Shown: positions 33,609 through 44,565 of the stretch, in pieces
Numbering within the stretch: position 1 is the stretch's first letter
How the letters are laid out: each line of letters begins with the position of its first letter
Assembly (NCBI RefSeq): GCF_013041605.1
Contig: NZ_JABEQC010000001.1
Coordinates: 496,001-560,000 of the forward strand
Length of the DNA stretch: 64,000 nucleotides
Reading direction: 5' to 3'
From: Vibrio plantisponsor
Lineage (GTDB): Bacteria > Pseudomonadota > Gammaproteobacteria > Enterobacterales > Vibrionaceae
Translations under genes and position numbers: made by a program
The notes under the pieces: model-generated
Databases searched by the model: none
What the model was told of the DNA's origin: nothing
The model's input: the letters and a program-made list of their open reading frames with translations, nothing else

Positions 33609-35045
33609 ATGTATTACACCGTAGAGAAAATCGGTGGTACTTCTATGTCTGCGTTTGACGCAGTTCTTGATAATATTCTGCTAAAACCGAGCAATCCATA
33701 CGGTCGAGTATTTGTTGTATCGGCTTATTCAGGGATGACTGACGCCTTACTGGAGTGCAAACGCACAGGTAAGTCAGGTATCTACAAAATGATCGCCAAA
33801 CGAGACGACGCTTGGCGCGAGGCAATATACGAACTTGAGCAACGTATGTTGATGATCAATGAGAACTTGTTCGCCGATCCTATGAGTCGATTGCGCGCAG
33901 ATAAGTTCATCCGCTCTCGAATTTCTGAAGCAGTAAACTGCATCAATAATATTTTAGAAACCTGCCAGTATGGTCAGTTTTCGTTGCGCCATTATTTGCC
34001 ACAGGTAAGAGAGTTTCTTTCCTCGATTGGTGAGGCGCACAGTGCTTATAACACGGCGTTAAAGCTCAAAACATTAGGTGTGAATGCACGTTTTGTGGAT
34101 TTGTCGGGTTGGAGCAACGGTGCTCAGGGTTCGCTTGATGAGGTTATTCAAAAAGCGTTTGAAGATATCGATGTGGAAACCGAGCTACCGATTGTGACTG
34201 GTTATGCCTACTGTGACGAAGGTCTAATGAAAACTTACGATCGCGGTTACAGCGAAATGACCTTCAGCCGTATTGCGGCACTAACAAATGCAGACCAAGC
34301 GATCATCCATAAAGAGTATCACTTAAGTTCAGCAGACCCTCGTGTGGTAGGGCCGGATAAAGTGCGCCCGATGGGACTGACCAACTTTGATGTTGCTGAC
34401 CAGTTAGCGAACTTAGGAATGGAAGCTATCCACCCGAATGCGGCAGCGGGTCTTCGTAAGCAAGGTATTGAGCTACGAGTTAAGAATACTTTCGAACCGG
34501 AACACGGTGGCACACTGATTTCGAACAATCATCAGCCTGAACACAACAAGGTTGAGATCATCGCGGGACGAAATAAAGTGTTTGCTCTGCATATGTTTGA
34601 TCAAAGCATGGTCGGCAACGTAGATAACGTTAGTTATGATCTGATGGAAATCATCGCTGAAGCCAAAGTCCATTTAGTTGGAAAGGAGATGAATGCCAAC
34701 TCTATGACTTATTTCCTCAGCGGAAGTTCTGAGAACCTCAATGAGGTACTTTATAAGGCTGAAAAACGTTATCCGAATGCATCGATCTCTGGAAAAATGG
34801 TGGCACTGATCTCTGCAATCGGCGCATCAATCAATACCAATGCGGCATTGAGCTTAGGTATGCAAGCGTTAGATAAAGCAGATGTGACACCTATGGCAGC
34901 GTACTCATCTATGCGTAACGTTAACGTGCAATTCGTGGTTGAAGATAGTGACTACAACAGCGCCATTTGTGCCTTGCACCAGAAGTTAATCGCTCAGAAA
35001 GAAGAGTCAAAAGAAGAGTCGAAACCTTCGGTAAAAGCGGCCTAA
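33609..35045 (+). CDS. Aspartokinase of the ectoine operon (Ask_Ect)
   Basis: A 478-residue aspartate kinase from the ATG at 33609 (MYYTVEKIGGTSMSAFD), with GAAGAGGAG upstream. The N-terminus IGGTSMS and FVVSAYSGMTDALL are specific to the Ask_Ect subgroup. Two C-terminal ACT domains are shown by GKMVALISAIGASI and NVNVQFVVEDSDYNSAI. It phosphorylates aspartate, supplying semialdehyde to EctB, and this subgroup is less inhibited by lysine or threonine. It ends the operon and is followed by a strong terminator. Confidence 0.94.
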   Translation: MYYTVEKIGGTSMSAFDAVLDNILLKPSNPYGRVFVVSAYSGMTDALLECKRTGKSGIYKMIAKRDDAWREAIYELEQRMLMINENLFADPMSRLRADKFIRSRISEAVNCINNILETCQYGQFSLRHYLPQVREFLSSIGEAHSAYNTALKLKTLGVNARFVDLSGWSNGAQGSLDEVIQKAFEDIDVETELPIVTGYAYCDEGLMKTYDRGYSEMTFSRIAALTNADQAIIHKEYHLSSADPRVVGPDKVRPMGLTNFDVADQLANLGMEAIHPNAAAGLRKQGIELRVKNTFEPEHGGTLISNNHQPEHNKVEIIAGRNKVFALHMFDQSMVGNVDNVSYDLMEIIAEAKVHLVGKEMNANSMTYFLSGSSENLNEVLYKAEKRYPNASISGKMVALISAIGASINTNAALSLGMQALDKADVTPMAAYSSMRNVNVQFVVEDSDYNSAICALHQKLIAQKEESKEESKPSVKAA

Positions 35046-35086
35046 CGTGTTTATGTAATTAGCTTGTTTAGGTAAAAATACCAATG

Positions 35087-35123
35087 AAAAAAGGCGTTGA
35101 GTGGTCACACTTAACGCCTTTTT
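35087..35123. terminator. Intrinsic terminator after the ectoine operon
   Basis: AAAAAGGCGTTGAGTG and CACTTAACGCCTTTTT form a long stem around GTCA, with one G-U pair. It can also serve the convergent VOC gene. Confidence 0.9.
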
Positions 35124-35143
35124 AAACACTTGCATTGGTGCTG

Positions 35144-35530
35144 TTATTCACTCTGGTATAGTTCCAGTGGCAGGCCGTCAGGGTCAGCGAAGAAGGTATA
35201 CTGCTTGCCCGTAAACTCATCCACTCTTATCGGCTCAACTTCAACGCCTTGCTGTTCAAGCTTCTTCTTGGCGACAGAGACATCATCAACACAGAAGGCA
35301 AGATGGCGTAACCCTTGCGCTTCCGGATAGCTTGGTCTTTTTGGCGCGTCAGGAAATGAGAACAACTCAATTTGCGAACCATCTGGCAACGCTAAATCTA
35401 GCTTGTAAGAATCTCGCGCTTCTCGGTAATTTTCAGCAATGATTTCTAGCCCGAGCACATCCACATAGAAGGCTTTTGATCGGGGATAGTCAGAGCAAAT
35501 AATTGCAGCGTGATGAATTCGTTTTAACAT
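35144..35530 (-). CDS. VOC/glyoxalase-family metalloprotein (YaeR/SMU1112c-like)
   Basis: A 128-residue vicinal-oxygen-chelate protein with two beta-alpha-beta-beta-beta modules. Metal ligands fit H7 in KRIHHAAIIC, E55 in GSQIELFSF, H76 in LRHLAFCVDD and E123 in GLPLELYQ. The sequence is near YaeR-like proteins; these are often called glyoxalase-like, but the substrate is unsettled. It starts with MLKRIHH and has AGAGGAC upstream. A LysR gene follows upstream in the same direction (about 17 bp between), so they may be co-transcribed. Confidence 0.85.
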   Translation of the reverse strand: MLKRIHHAAIICSDYPRSKAFYVDVLGLEIIAENYREARDSYKLDLALPDGSQIELFSFPDAPKRPSYPEAQGLRHLAFCVDDVSVAKKKLEQQGVEVEPIRVDEFTGKQYTFFADPDGLPLELYQSE

Positions 35531-35546
35531 GATGTCCTCTTAACTT

Positions 35547-36470
35547 TTAGCGGTTGAGCTTTGGACGCAAATGTTCAAGTGCGTAATCAATAAAGACTCT
35601 CAATCGAGCTGGCATGTATTTGGTTTGCGCATACTGCATCGCAATCGCGCCATGGTAGTTACTCTTAATCGTCCACTCTTGTAACAGTTGTACCACTTCT
35701 CCGTTGGCAATCGCATCTTGAACCACAAAGTCATGGAAAATTCCGATACCCAAACCATTTTTTGCGCCGTTTAAACGGATCTGAGATTGGTTAACCGCGA
35801 AACGACCCGTTACCGCCACGGTGTGGAATTCGTCATCTTTTAGAAAACTCCAGATATGGTCATGCTCGGTTTCTGCAAGATAGAGACAATCGTGGTTTGA
35901 AAGATCCGTTGGATGTTTTGGTGTACCTCTTTGTTTCAGGTATTCAGGGCTGGCACACAACACCAGATTGGTTTTCGCCAATTCTTTGAGTACCAAGTTT
36001 TCGTCCGGCTTATCGGTCAGTTTGAATGCCACATCGACATTGTGTTTGAACAGATCGATTTCACCATCTGCGGCGCGAAGTCTGAGTTTGATCTCTGGAT
36101 ACTGTTTCAGAAACGGCACAACCAGTGGTTGCAACACGGAGTTGAGGAACGCCTCTGGCGCGGCCACGGTGAGAGTGCCTGCTGCTTCGGTGTGATCCGA
36201 GCTTGAAAGTTCGACCGCTTGCTGCGCAGCATTCATCATCACTAAACATTGGTCATAAATTTTCTGCCCTGCCTGAGTGATGATCAGTTTTCGAGTGGTG
36301 CGTTCAAACAGCTTCACCGACAAAGCTTGTTCTAAACGAGTAATCAATTTACTTAACGCGGACGGAGTAACGCCTAACTTGTGAGCAGCAGCGGTAAAAC
36401 TGCCTTCATTTACAATTAAGATAAATGTCGCTAAATCAGGAAGTAAGGTAATAAGCTTTGGGTTTAGCAT
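35547..36470 (-). CDS. LysR-family transcriptional regulator
   Basis: A 307-residue LysR protein from the ATG at 36470 (MLNPKLITLLPDLATF), the usual family start; an extension to 36527 adds 19 unusual residues. The helix-turn-helix lies in EGSFTAAAHKLGVTPSALSK. The effector domain has the first strand GTLTVAAPEAFL. It is divergent from the HD-GYP gene (about 145 bp apart) and upstream of the VOC gene. Its target may be either. No ligand can be named. Confidence 0.86.
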   Translation of the reverse strand: MLNPKLITLLPDLATFILIVNEGSFTAAAHKLGVTPSALSKLITRLEQALSVKLFERTTRKLIITQAGQKIYDQCLVMMNAAQQAVELSSSDHTEAAGTLTVAAPEAFLNSVLQPLVVPFLKQYPEIKLRLRAADGEIDLFKHNVDVAFKLTDKPDENLVLKELAKTNLVLCASPEYLKQRGTPKHPTDLSNHDCLYLAETEHDHIWSFLKDDEFHTVAVTGRFAVNQSQIRLNGAKNGLGIGIFHDFVVQDAIANGEVVQLLQEWTIKSNYHGAIAMQYAQTKYMPARLRVFIDYALEHLRPKLNR

Positions 36471-36614
36471 GGTGTTTAGGCGTTCAATGATCGTACAAGT
36501 GCAGTCGTGATGCGAACTGTACCACAAGAATCAAAAGATCTGTTCGGCTAATTCTAACTTATGAGAAGTAGAAATCGTCTATCTTTACAAAATGTTGTGC
36601 TAGGGAAAGCTGGA

Positions 36615-39494
36615 ATGAAGAAAACTGAAAAGCGGTGGTATTCGAGGTTTGTAATGCCACTACACATCCATTTGTCTGTGATGTTTGTAACTGTTGTAGC
36701 AGGTTCGTGTTTACTGCAAATATGGGCATCATCGAAAAGTATCGACAACATTATTTTTGAAGCCAATCAAACCCTGTTCGAACAGATAGCCACTACCACA
36801 ACAGGTGACTTTGAAAAAGTATTTCAACCAGCAATGGACGCAATTAGCACACTAGAACTCACGCCAATTGCAGACCAAAGATTTACCGAAGACAGACTTT
36901 CTTATATCGCAATTTTGCAAAAGCTATTGCATACCCAGCCTGGTGTGAATGCCTACTTCGTTGGGTATGAAAATGGTGATGTGATTGCAGCCTTGAAAAA
37001 TACCCAGTCACCGTGGATGAAAGATATTCCTGTACCGAAAAACGCTGAGCTGTTTGGTGTTGTGTCTTCATTCGAAGACGGTGCCGCAACACTGTTCTTT
37101 TTTACTGCAGAAGGTACCGTGATTGGCTCTCAGCTTATTCCCAACAATCACTTAGATTCCCGTAAAGAGACTTGGTATCAAGCGGCAAAGAGCGATGAAA
37201 TGAGCTTAGCAAGACCGAGATATTTCGATATTCAGCAGCAAATTGGCGTTACTGTACAAAAGAAAGCCGAAACAGGAACCGTCATTGCGGCTGAAATTCT
37301 ACTGTCTAGCGTATCCAACGTATTAGCAGGCAGTGCGGAAAGCCACCCCTCTACTCGATTATTGTTTGAAAAGAACCAGCGTTATATTTATGCCTTTAGC
37401 GAAGGCAGTAACCACAAAATCGCAGTTGATAAGTTGGAAACGATCGATCAGTTACCGTTTCCAAACATCCGAGAAGTAATTCTGGATGAAAGCATGGTGG
37501 GCAATGGTTTAAAAACTGAGATAGTCAATGGTGAAAAATGGTTTGGTGAAGTGTTTCCTGTTGCCAAAATAGGCGATAAAGATTTCTACTTACTGTTTGC
37601 CATCAAAGAGACAGAGCTGTTAGATAAAGCCGCCGCCATAAGACATCATGCGATAGCAACCGCGTTTATTCTTGCGCTGCTCGTATTGCCGATTGTTTAC
37701 ATCATGGCGCAATTTATTAGCCGTCCTATTCGTTTGGCAACTCAGAATGCTCTAGACATCAGTCACTTCAAGTTTGATGCACCAAACTATAAACCCAGCC
37801 GAATCAGAGAGATTGTTGATCTTAGTAAAGCATTAAAAGGGATGAACATTACCATTCGCAACTTCTTTGAACTGACCCGAACCATATCGAAACAGAAAGA
37901 TTCTGTGAGAATTCAGTCAGTGATTAGTGAAGGTTTGGTGAAAGTAACCAAAGCTCAGGGCGCTTTCTTATCGATATGGAATGATAAGGAGGCTTGCTTA
38001 GAAGCTCATATCTATTGGGACAGTAAAACCAAAGATAAGAATGATGTCTCCCTTGCTTATTTGGATAGCAACGAAAAGGTTCTCAGCATTTACTCGCAAG
38101 TAAATGGTGAAGAGTATTTGATCTATGAAAACTCGCCTGAGTTCGCGAAGAAGCTCCGTCTGCCAGAAGAGATCTGGTGGCTCATGGTGCCTCTTTATAA
38201 CCGTGAGCAGGAATGCATTGGATGTCTGAACCTTGCTTATCTGAACGAGCACAAGCAAGCAATATTAGATGAAACACTTCCACTCACTTTGGTGCTAACT
38301 GGCTATACCTCGCTTGCTATAGAAACGAAAAAACACTTGAGAGAGCAAAAGGAACTTTTGGAAGCTTTCATTCGTGTCATTGCGGGCGCTATTGATACTA
38401 AGTCTCCCTACACGGGAAATCACTGTCAGCGGGTTCCAGTGCTGACAGAACGTTTAGTCACGGCTGCAGCTGAATCGGATTTGCAACCCTTTAAAGATTT
38501 TTCGCTCACAGCAGACGAACAGGAAGCGTTGCACATCGCCTCATGGCTGCATGACTGCGGTAAAGTGACAACCCCTGAGTATGTGGTGGATAAATCGACC
38601 AAATTGGAAACCATCTACAACCGCATCCATGAAATCAGAACTCGTTTTGAAGTGTTGAAAAGAGACGCACAAATTGACGCTTATCAGTCGGCATTTAGCA
38701 CCTTACCGAATGAGCAGCAAGCACAGCTGGATGAAAAATGGCGTCAGTTGGATGAAGATTTCGCGTTTATTGCACAAATGAATGAGGGTAATGAGTTTCT
38801 CAGTGAAGAGTACCAACAGCGCATTCATGCAATCGCGGGTAAAACTTGGCAACGAACCTTGGATTCAAGATTGGGATTAGGGCAGGAAGAAGCGAAACGT
38901 TATAGTGATGAAGACAATAACTTGCCCGTTACTGAATCACTTTTGGTGGATAAGCCGTCGCATCGTATTCCTTGGGAATCGAGCAAAATTCGAGATGCGC
39001 GCTTCAAGTTGCAGCCTAAGCAATACAAGAACGATCAGGGTGAGCTTTATAACCTTTGCATTCAACGTGGCACGTTAAACGATGAAGAACGCTTTATCAT
39101 CAATGACCATATCATCGAAACCATGATGATGCTGGAATCACTGCCATTCCCTAGCACAATGAAAAACATTCCGCTGATTGCTGGTAGTCACCATGAAAAA
39201 CTGGACGGTAAAGGTTATCCGCAAGGTATTGATGAAAGTGAAATTCCGCTTGCAGGGAAGGCGATGGCGATTGCAGATATCTTTGAAGCACTGACCAGCT
39301 CAGATCGGCCATACAAAAAAGCCAAGACCTTGTCAGAGTCGCTCAAAATTATGAGTTTCATGGTCAAAGATAATCACATTGATGCTGATCTGTTTGCCTT
39401 GTTCCTTAACTCGGGTATTTACATGGAATACGCCAAACAGTTTTTACAACCTGAGCAGATAGACCAAGTCAACGTGGCGGATTATCTGGCATAA
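36615..39494 (+). CDS. HD-GYP cyclic-di-GMP phosphodiesterase with periplasmic sensor and GAF domains
   Basis: About 959 residues from the ATG at 36615. A membrane helix at about 20-40, a periplasmic dCache-like domain to about 345, a second helix near 350-375, a HAMP-like piece, a GAF-like domain (about 430-590) and the HD-GYP domain follow. Active-site motifs are intact: SWLHDCGKV (HD) and [15 protein letters not shown] (GYP), then [14 protein letters not shown]. About 200 residues are inserted between HD and GYP halves, larger than usual. It should hydrolyse c-di-GMP to pGpG or GMP in response to an extracellular ligand, promoting motility. Similar large proteins occur in other vibrios. 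Confidence 0.9.
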   Translation: MKKTEKRWYSRFVMPLHIHLSVMFVTVVAGSCLLQIWASSKSIDNIIFEANQTLFEQIATTTTGDFEKVFQPAMDAISTLELTPIADQRFTEDRLSYIAILQKLLHTQPGVNAYFVGYENGDVIAALKNTQSPWMKDIPVPKNAELFGVVSSFEDGAATLFFFTAEGTVIGSQLIPNNHLDSRKETWYQAAKSDEMSLARPRYFDIQQQIGVTVQKKAETGTVIAAEILLSSVSNVLAGSAESHPSTRLLFEKNQRYIYAFSEGSNHKIAVDKLETIDQLPFPNIREVILDESMVGNGLKTEIVNGEKWFGEVFPVAKIGDKDFYLLFAIKETELLDKAAAIRHHAIATAFILALLVLPIVYIMAQFISRPIRLATQNALDISHFKFDAPNYKPSRIREIVDLSKALKGMNITIRNFFELTRTISKQKDSVRIQSVISEGLVKVTKAQGAFLSIWNDKEACLEAHIYWDSKTKDKNDVSLAYLDSNEKVLSIYSQVNGEEYLIYENSPEFAKKLRLPEEIWWLMVPLYNREQECIGCLNLAYLNEHKQAILDETLPLTLVLTGYTSLAIETKKHLREQKELLEAFIRVIAGAIDTKSPYTGNHCQRVPVLTERLVTAAAESDLQPFKDFSLTADEQEALHIASWLHDCGKVTTPEYVVDKSTKLETIYNRIHEIRTRFEVLKRDAQIDAYQSAFSTLPNEQQAQLDEKWRQLDEDFAFIAQMNEGNEFLSEEYQQRIHAIAGKTWQRTLDSRLGLGQEEAKRYSDEDNNLPVTESLLVDKPSHRIPWESSKIRDARFKLQPKQYKNDQGELYNLCIQRGTLNDEERFIINDHIIETMMMLESLPFPSTMKNIPLIAGSHHEKLDGKGYPQGIDESEIPLAGKAMAIADIFEALTSSDRPYKKAKTLSESLKIMSFMVKDNHIDADLFALFLNSGIYMEYAKQFLQPEQIDQVNVADYLA

Positions 39495-39526
39495 TCTAAT
39501 CAGCCATCGATAAAGTTCTTTCGAAC

Positions 39527-41278
39527 TTATTTCAAAATGCCGATGGATTTAAGTTTGCGATAAAGGGTGTTACGACTGATGCCAAGCATCTTTGATGTTT
39601 GGCTGATGTTACCCTGATTAGCTTGGTACGCTTTTAGCAATTTGTCTTCGACGGTGGTTTTTAAATCCACAGCGTCGCCTTCAGATTCAATATCAACAAC
39701 GCGATTGAGCAAAGATTTGCTGATATGCCCCGGAATATGTTCCAGCCCAAGTTCAGGCTCATCACTGGCCAGTAGACAAGCCACTTTCATCATGTTGTCT
39801 AACTCACGAATATTACCCGGCCAATGGTAGCTGGTGAGAAGCTCCATCAGATTGGGCGATAACGACTGAGCTCCAATACGATAAGTTTTGTGAATGCTCT
39901 CAATTAGCGCCGCTTTATCTTGTCGCTCGCGTAAAGCGGGTAAATGCAAAATCAAACCATTGAGACGGTAATAGAGATCTTGGCGGAAAGTACCTTCCTC
40001 AACCGCTTTTTCTAGGTCTTTATGAGTGGCAGCAATGATCTGAATATCGACCGGATAACTTTGGTTTGAACCGACAGGAATCACTACCTTATCCTGAATT
40101 ACGTGTAGCAAACGAGACTGCGCTTCTAACGGCATATCTGCAATCTCATCCAAAAACAGAATGCCTTTATCGGCTTGTCGAATCTTTCCTTGGTACCCCT
40201 TGCTGTTAGCACCCGTAAAAGCGCCTGCCACATAGCCGAACAGTTCAGATTCAATCAGATCTTTCGGTAAAGCCCCGCAGTTTACGCTGACCAGCGCTTT
40301 GTTTTTTCGTGAATTTCGCTGGTGGAGTGCTTTTACAAATTCGCCTTTTCCTACGCCCGTTTCACCGAGGATCATTAATGTAATGTCTTTATCAATCAGC
40401 TTGTTGGCCTGCTGCCATGCTTGCTCTATGGTGGTATCGCCAAAATGCAGTTCACAGGAAGCTGTATAAGAGTAGTGAGTCTGGCGAGGTTGGTCGGTTA
40501 ACGGATGCTTCTCAAACACAAATGGTTTTGGTCGCTGGTTAAACACTTCATCAACCGAATGTCCAACCACAGAGCTTTGCGCCAACAGCTGAGCCGCAAT
40601 GTGGTTGTGCGCCAGAATTTTTCCACCTTCATCGGCAATAACAATGCCTTGCCAGCCACTGTTAAGCAGCGAGCGTTCACAAGCGAGATCAATTCGGGTT
40701 GAGCCTTGAGGAATTTCGCACAGCAGATGATTTTCAATCAGTTGAACCATGTTCTGCACCAGAACCTGCATCGATAAATCGTGTTTTTGCTGTTCACTGG
40801 TGATATCAAGAATACCGAGCAACTCTCCCTGATGAGTGAAAATAGGGCATGAAGAACAGCTGATAAAATGGTGTTGCCGAATGTAGTGTTGATTACCAAC
40901 AACCGTGACCGGGCGGGCTTCCACAATCGCAGTGCCTATCGCATTTGTCCCTTTGAGTTTTTCCTGCCAGCACGCACCGGATTCCAGCGCAATTTCGGTT
41001 AAACGCTCCTTAAATCTGGGATGTCCCCAAGTAGAAAGAATCACCCCTTCTTTATCGGTTAACACTAAGTGACTGTCACTGTGCCCACACATTTGATTGA
41101 AAAGTGGTACAGCATGCCTTTCAACCGCAGAAATTAATGACGTGGCTAACCATTTGCGCTCTTTGAGCTCGTAATTTGGCAAGCGAATATGCTCAGGACG
41201 ACTTCTTTGAGTGAGTCCTGCTTCTTCGCTTCGATGCCAAGATGTTGATAGCCAATCTTTAACTGTTTGAATTTGCAT
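39527..41278 (-). CDS. acoR: AcoR-like sigma-54-dependent transcriptional activator
   Basis: A 583-residue activator from the ATG at 41278, with GGAA six bases upstream; the longer form from 41323 has no ribosome site. The N-terminal half is GAF-like (RPVTVVGNQHYIRQHHFISC, ITSEQQKHDLS) with a PAS-like segment. The AAA+ domain has Walker A GETGVGKGE, the sigma-54 contact loop GAFTGA and Walker B ILFLDEIADM. A Fis-type helix-turn-helix (QTSKMLGISRNTLYRKL) ends the protein. It lies divergent from the aldehyde dehydrogenase gene, which has a -24/-12 promoter, and should activate it in response to an alcohol, aldehyde or acetoin. Confidence 0.9.
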   Translation of the reverse strand: MQIQTVKDWLSTSWHRSEEAGLTQRSRPEHIRLPNYELKERKWLATSLISAVERHAVPLFNQMCGHSDSHLVLTDKEGVILSTWGHPRFKERLTEIALESGACWQEKLKGTNAIGTAIVEARPVTVVGNQHYIRQHHFISCSSCPIFTHQGELLGILDITSEQQKHDLSMQVLVQNMVQLIENHLLCEIPQGSTRIDLACERSLLNSGWQGIVIADEGGKILAHNHIAAQLLAQSSVVGHSVDEVFNQRPKPFVFEKHPLTDQPRQTHYSYTASCELHFGDTTIEQAWQQANKLIDKDITLMILGETGVGKGEFVKALHQRNSRKNKALVSVNCGALPKDLIESELFGYVAGAFTGANSKGYQGKIRQADKGILFLDEIADMPLEAQSRLLHVIQDKVVIPVGSNQSYPVDIQIIAATHKDLEKAVEEGTFRQDLYYRLNGLILHLPALRERQDKAALIESIHKTYRIGAQSLSPNLMELLTSYHWPGNIRELDNMMKVACLLASDEPELGLEHIPGHISKSLLNRVVDIESEGDAVDLKTTVEDKLLKAYQANQGNISQTSKMLGISRNTLYRKLKSIGILK

Positions 41279-41306
41279 AACTGTTCCATGTTGTGACAGT
41301 AGCAGT

Positions 41307-41323
41307 GTGTCATTTTGGGACAC
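41307..41323. promoter_or_regulatory. Inverted-repeat candidate activator site between acoR-like and aldehyde dehydrogenase genes
   Basis: GTGTC-N7-GACAC, flanked by outer arms TGTTCC (41282-41287) and GGAACA (41325-41330). It lies about 120 bp upstream of the predicted -24/-12 promoter, a usual place for an enhancer site. Confidence 0.5.
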
Positions 41324-41431
41324 TGGAACAATGGGTGGCAGTACCCAAACCGCGATTCCATCGCCACTTAATGCTTGTGATCATTTTGTTAATCATAGCT
41401 TTACAACTTATTAACAACAAGCCGGACAAGT

Positions 41432-41448
41432 TTGGCTTGTGATTTGCG
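41432..41448 (+). promoter_or_regulatory. Sigma-54 promoter of the aldehyde dehydrogenase gene
   Basis: TTGGCTTGTGATTTGCG has GG at 41434-41435 and GC at 41446-41447, ten bases between, as for -24/-12 promoters. It predicts a start near 41459, about 70 bp before the ATG. Confidence 0.8.
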
Positions 41449-41527
41449 TTAGCACTATCAGCAAGTGTGAATAGCAACACTGCAAACCCTAACGATAACG
41501 TGAAAGTAAAGTAACAAGGACTGAACT

Positions 41528-43048
41528 ATGATTTATGCGCAACCAGGAACTGAAAATGCGATTTTTAATTTTAAAAATCAATACGATAACTTTATTGGCG
41601 GCGAATGGGTAAAACCGGTTCGAGAAGCATATTTTGCAAACACATCACCGGTTAACGGTAAAGAGTTCTGCCAAGTCTCGCGTTCTAGCGAAGAGGATAT
41701 CAACCTCGCACTGGATGCTGCACACAAGGTTCGCGCAACGTGGGCAAAAACCAGTGTGACCGAGCGTTCAAATATATTGCTGAAAATCGCAGATCGTATC
41801 GAAGAGAATATCGAAAAACTGGCTTACGTTGAGTCTTGGGAAAACGGAAAACCGATTCGTGAAACCTTGGCGGCAGATATTCCTTTGATGGTTGATCATT
41901 TCCGTTATTTTGCAGGTTGTATTCGTGCTCAAGAGGGCAGTGCTGCTGAACTTGACGCTACTACAGCGGCGTACCATTTTCCTGAGCCAATTGGTGTAGT
42001 AGGGCAGATTATTCCTTGGAACTTCCCAATGCTGATGGCGGCTTGGAAAATTGCGCCAGCAATGGCGGCTGGGTGTTGTGTGGTTCTAAAACCGGCAGAG
42101 CAGACGCCAACGTCGATTCTCGTGTTAATGGAAACCATTGGTGACTTAATTCCAGCGGGCGTTGTCAACGTGGTGAACGGCTTTGGTAATGAAGCGGGTC
42201 AAGCATTAGCGACCAGCAACCGTATCGCGAAATTGGCATTTACAGGTTCAACCGAAGTGGGTAACCATATTCTGAAATGTGCCGCAGATAACTTGATTCC
42301 TTCTACCGTGGAACTTGGCGGTAAGTCACCAAACATCTACTTTGCTGATATTTTCGATCATGAAGATGCGTATCTAGAAAAATGCGTTGAAGGGACGCTA
42401 TTGGGCTTCTTCAACCAAGGCGAAGTGTGTACTTGTCCTTCTCGTGTTCTAGTCCATGAATCTATCTATGATCGCTTTGTGGCGAAATTGAGTGAGCGTG
42501 CAAAAACCATTAAGCAGGGCAACCCGTTAGATACAGATACGCAAGTGGGCGCGCAAGCTTCGCAAGAGCAGTTCGACAAGATCTTGAGCTATTTGGAGAT
42601 CGGTCGTCAGGAAGGGGCGCAAGTGGTTTTCGGTGGCGATGTGGCAAGCCAGAATGGCGACATCAGTAACGGTTACTACATTCAGCCAACAATGCTGGCG
42701 GGCAACAACAGAATGCGTGTCTTCCAGGAAGAGATCTTCGGGCCAGTTATTGCAATCACAACCTTCAAAGATGAAGCTGAAGCGTTAGCTATCGCAAACG
42801 ACACCGAATACGGCCTAGGTGCTGGTGTGTGGACTCGTGATGCCAACCTTGCGTACCGTATGGGACGTAACATTGAAGCGGGTCGCGTATGGATTAACTG
42901 TTACCACGCTTATCCTGCGCACGCAGCGTTCGGTGGTTACAAGAAATCAGGCATTGGTCGTGAGACACATAAAATGATGCTTAACCATTATCAAAACACC
43001 AAGAACCTATTGGTGAGCTACGACATCAATCCATTAGGCTTCTTCTAA
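41528..43048 (+). CDS. NAD(P)-dependent aldehyde dehydrogenase (AcoD/AldB/ExaC type)
   Basis: A 506-residue enzyme. Substrate-cofactor motifs are [26 protein letters not shown], the general-base glutamate in [12 protein letters not shown] and the nucleophilic cysteine in [11 protein letters not shown]. It belongs to the bacterial acetaldehyde dehydrogenase II group, which oxidises acetaldehyde and other short aldehydes to acids in the cytoplasm. Its sigma-54 promoter and the divergent AcoR-like activator fit induction by alcohols or acetoin. A GC-rich terminator follows. Confidence 0.93.
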   Translation: MIYAQPGTENAIFNFKNQYDNFIGGEWVKPVREAYFANTSPVNGKEFCQVSRSSEEDINLALDAAHKVRATWAKTSVTERSNILLKIADRIEENIEKLAYVESWENGKPIRETLAADIPLMVDHFRYFAGCIRAQEGSAAELDATTAAYHFPEPIGVVGQIIPWNFPMLMAAWKIAPAMAAGCCVVLKPAEQTPTSILVLMETIGDLIPAGVVNVVNGFGNEAGQALATSNRIAKLAFTGSTEVGNHILKCAADNLIPSTVELGGKSPNIYFADIFDHEDAYLEKCVEGTLLGFFNQGEVCTCPSRVLVHESIYDRFVAKLSERAKTIKQGNPLDTDTQVGAQASQEQFDKILSYLEIGRQEGAQVVFGGDVASQNGDISNGYYIQPTMLAGNNRMRVFQEEIFGPVIAITTFKDEAEALAIANDTEYGLGAGVWTRDANLAYRMGRNIEAGRVWINCYHAYPAHAAFGGYKKSGIGRETHKMMLNHYQNTKNLLVSYDINPLGFF

Positions 43049-43069
43049 AAAATAAAACAACGTCAGTTG

Positions 43070-43094
43070 AAGCGCCCTTCGGGGCGCTTTTTTT
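43070..43094 (+). terminator. Intrinsic terminator after aldehyde dehydrogenase
   Basis: AAGCGCCC-TTCG-GGGCGCTT followed by a T run; a stable tetraloop hairpin. Confidence 0.92.
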
Positions 43095-43325
43095 ATGGAT
43101 ATCAGGCAACGAGGGTTTAATAGCTTCTATTTGTGCCTCATTTTCATGAATGCTTTTCCGCAAAGTAGGATAATCGCTTTTCAACGAGTGGATTACACTT
43201 AGGGGATAAATTGTAGCGAGTAACGTTTGGGAAAACGTGCACATTTTTTGTCGCTACTGGCAGTGATTTTTACAGTGTAAATAACCCCCTTATTTATGCT
43301 CCGAAAAACGAAGAAGGAAAATGCA

Positions 43326-44519
43326 ATGTCGACTGCTTTTTACCAGCAAATTCGTGACCAGCTTGATGAAGTAAAAGCTGAAGGTCTCTATAAATCAGAA
43401 CGTATTATTACCTCTCAGCAAAGCGCTTCTGTACACATTTCTACTGGCGAAGATGTTTTAAACTTCTGCGCCAACAACTACCTAGGTCTTGCTAACCACC
43501 CTGCGCTAATTGAAGCGGCGAAAGAGGGTATGGACTCTCACGGTTTCGGTATGGCTTCAGTACGCTTTATCTGTGGTACTCAAGATTCACACAAAGCCCT
43601 TGAAGAGAAACTATCTACATTTCTAGGCAAAGAAGACACGATTCTTTACACCTCATGTTTCGATGCAAACGCAGGTCTGTTTGAAACTCTGCTTGATAAA
43701 GAAGATGCGATCATTTCTGATGCACTGAACCACGCTTCTATCATTGACGGTGTACGTCTATGTAAAGCAATGCGCTTCCGCTACTCGAACAACAACATGC
43801 AAGAGCTTGAAGAGCAGCTTATCGAAGCAGATAAAGCGGGCGCTCGTCATAAGCTTATCGTTACTGACGGCGTGTTCTCTATGGATGGCGTAGTCGCTAA
43901 TCTTCCAGCGATTTGTGACCTTGCTGATAAATACAATGCACTGGTGATGGTTGATGACTCTCACGCTGTTGGCTTTATGGGTGAAAACGGCCGTGGTACG
44001 CATGAATACCATAACGTTATCGACCGTATCGACATCATCACAGGTACGCTAGGCAAAGCAATGGGCGGCGCTTCAGGCGGTTACACCTCTGGTAAAAAAG
44101 AAGTGATTGACTGGTTGCGTCAGCGTTCTCGTCCGTACCTATTCTCTAACTCTGTTGCTCCTGCAATCGTTTCTGCGTCTCTACGTGTTCTTGATCTGCT
44201 TGCAGAAAGTGGTGAACTTCGCGATCGCCTATGGGACAACGCAGCACACTTCCGTTCACGTATGACAGAAGCTGGCTTTACTATGGCTGGCGCTGACCAT
44301 GCAATCATCCCAATTATGTTGGGTGATGCAAAAGTTGCGGCTGAGTTTGCTGAGCGTTCTCTGGCAAAAGGCATTTACGTTGTTGGTTTCTCATTCCCTG
44401 TTGTACCAAAAGGCCAAGCGCGTATTCGTACTCAGATGTCTGCGGCACATACTCGTGAACAATTAGACAAAGCTATCGACGCGTTTATCGAAGTCGGTAA
44501 AGAGATGAACATCATCTAA
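43326..44519 (+). CDS. kbl: 2-amino-3-ketobutyrate CoA ligase (glycine C-acetyltransferase)
   Basis: A 397-residue PLP enzyme from the ATG at 43326 ([16 protein letters not shown]), with AAGGA upstream. Seen are [29 protein letters not shown] and the PLP-lysine region [17 protein letters not shown]. It cleaves 2-amino-3-ketobutyrate with CoA to glycine and acetyl-CoA, the second step of threonine degradation. It is followed 46 bp later by tdh, as in many enterobacteria and vibrios. Confidence 0.97.
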   Translation: MSTAFYQQIRDQLDEVKAEGLYKSERIITSQQSASVHISTGEDVLNFCANNYLGLANHPALIEAAKEGMDSHGFGMASVRFICGTQDSHKALEEKLSTFLGKEDTILYTSCFDANAGLFETLLDKEDAIISDALNHASIIDGVRLCKAMRFRYSNNNMQELEEQLIEADKAGARHKLIVTDGVFSMDGVVANLPAICDLADKYNALVMVDDSHAVGFMGENGRGTHEYHNVIDRIDIITGTLGKAMGGASGGYTSGKKEVIDWLRQRSRPYLFSNSVAPAIVSASLRVLDLLAESGELRDRLWDNAAHFRSRMTEAGFTMAGADHAIIPIMLGDAKVAAEFAERSLAKGIYVVGFSFPVVPKGQARIRTQMSAAHTREQLDKAIDAFIEVGKEMNII

Positions 44520-44565
44520 GGATTATTGTTTCCTCCAATCTCGGAGGATTCATTTGGTGAGCATT

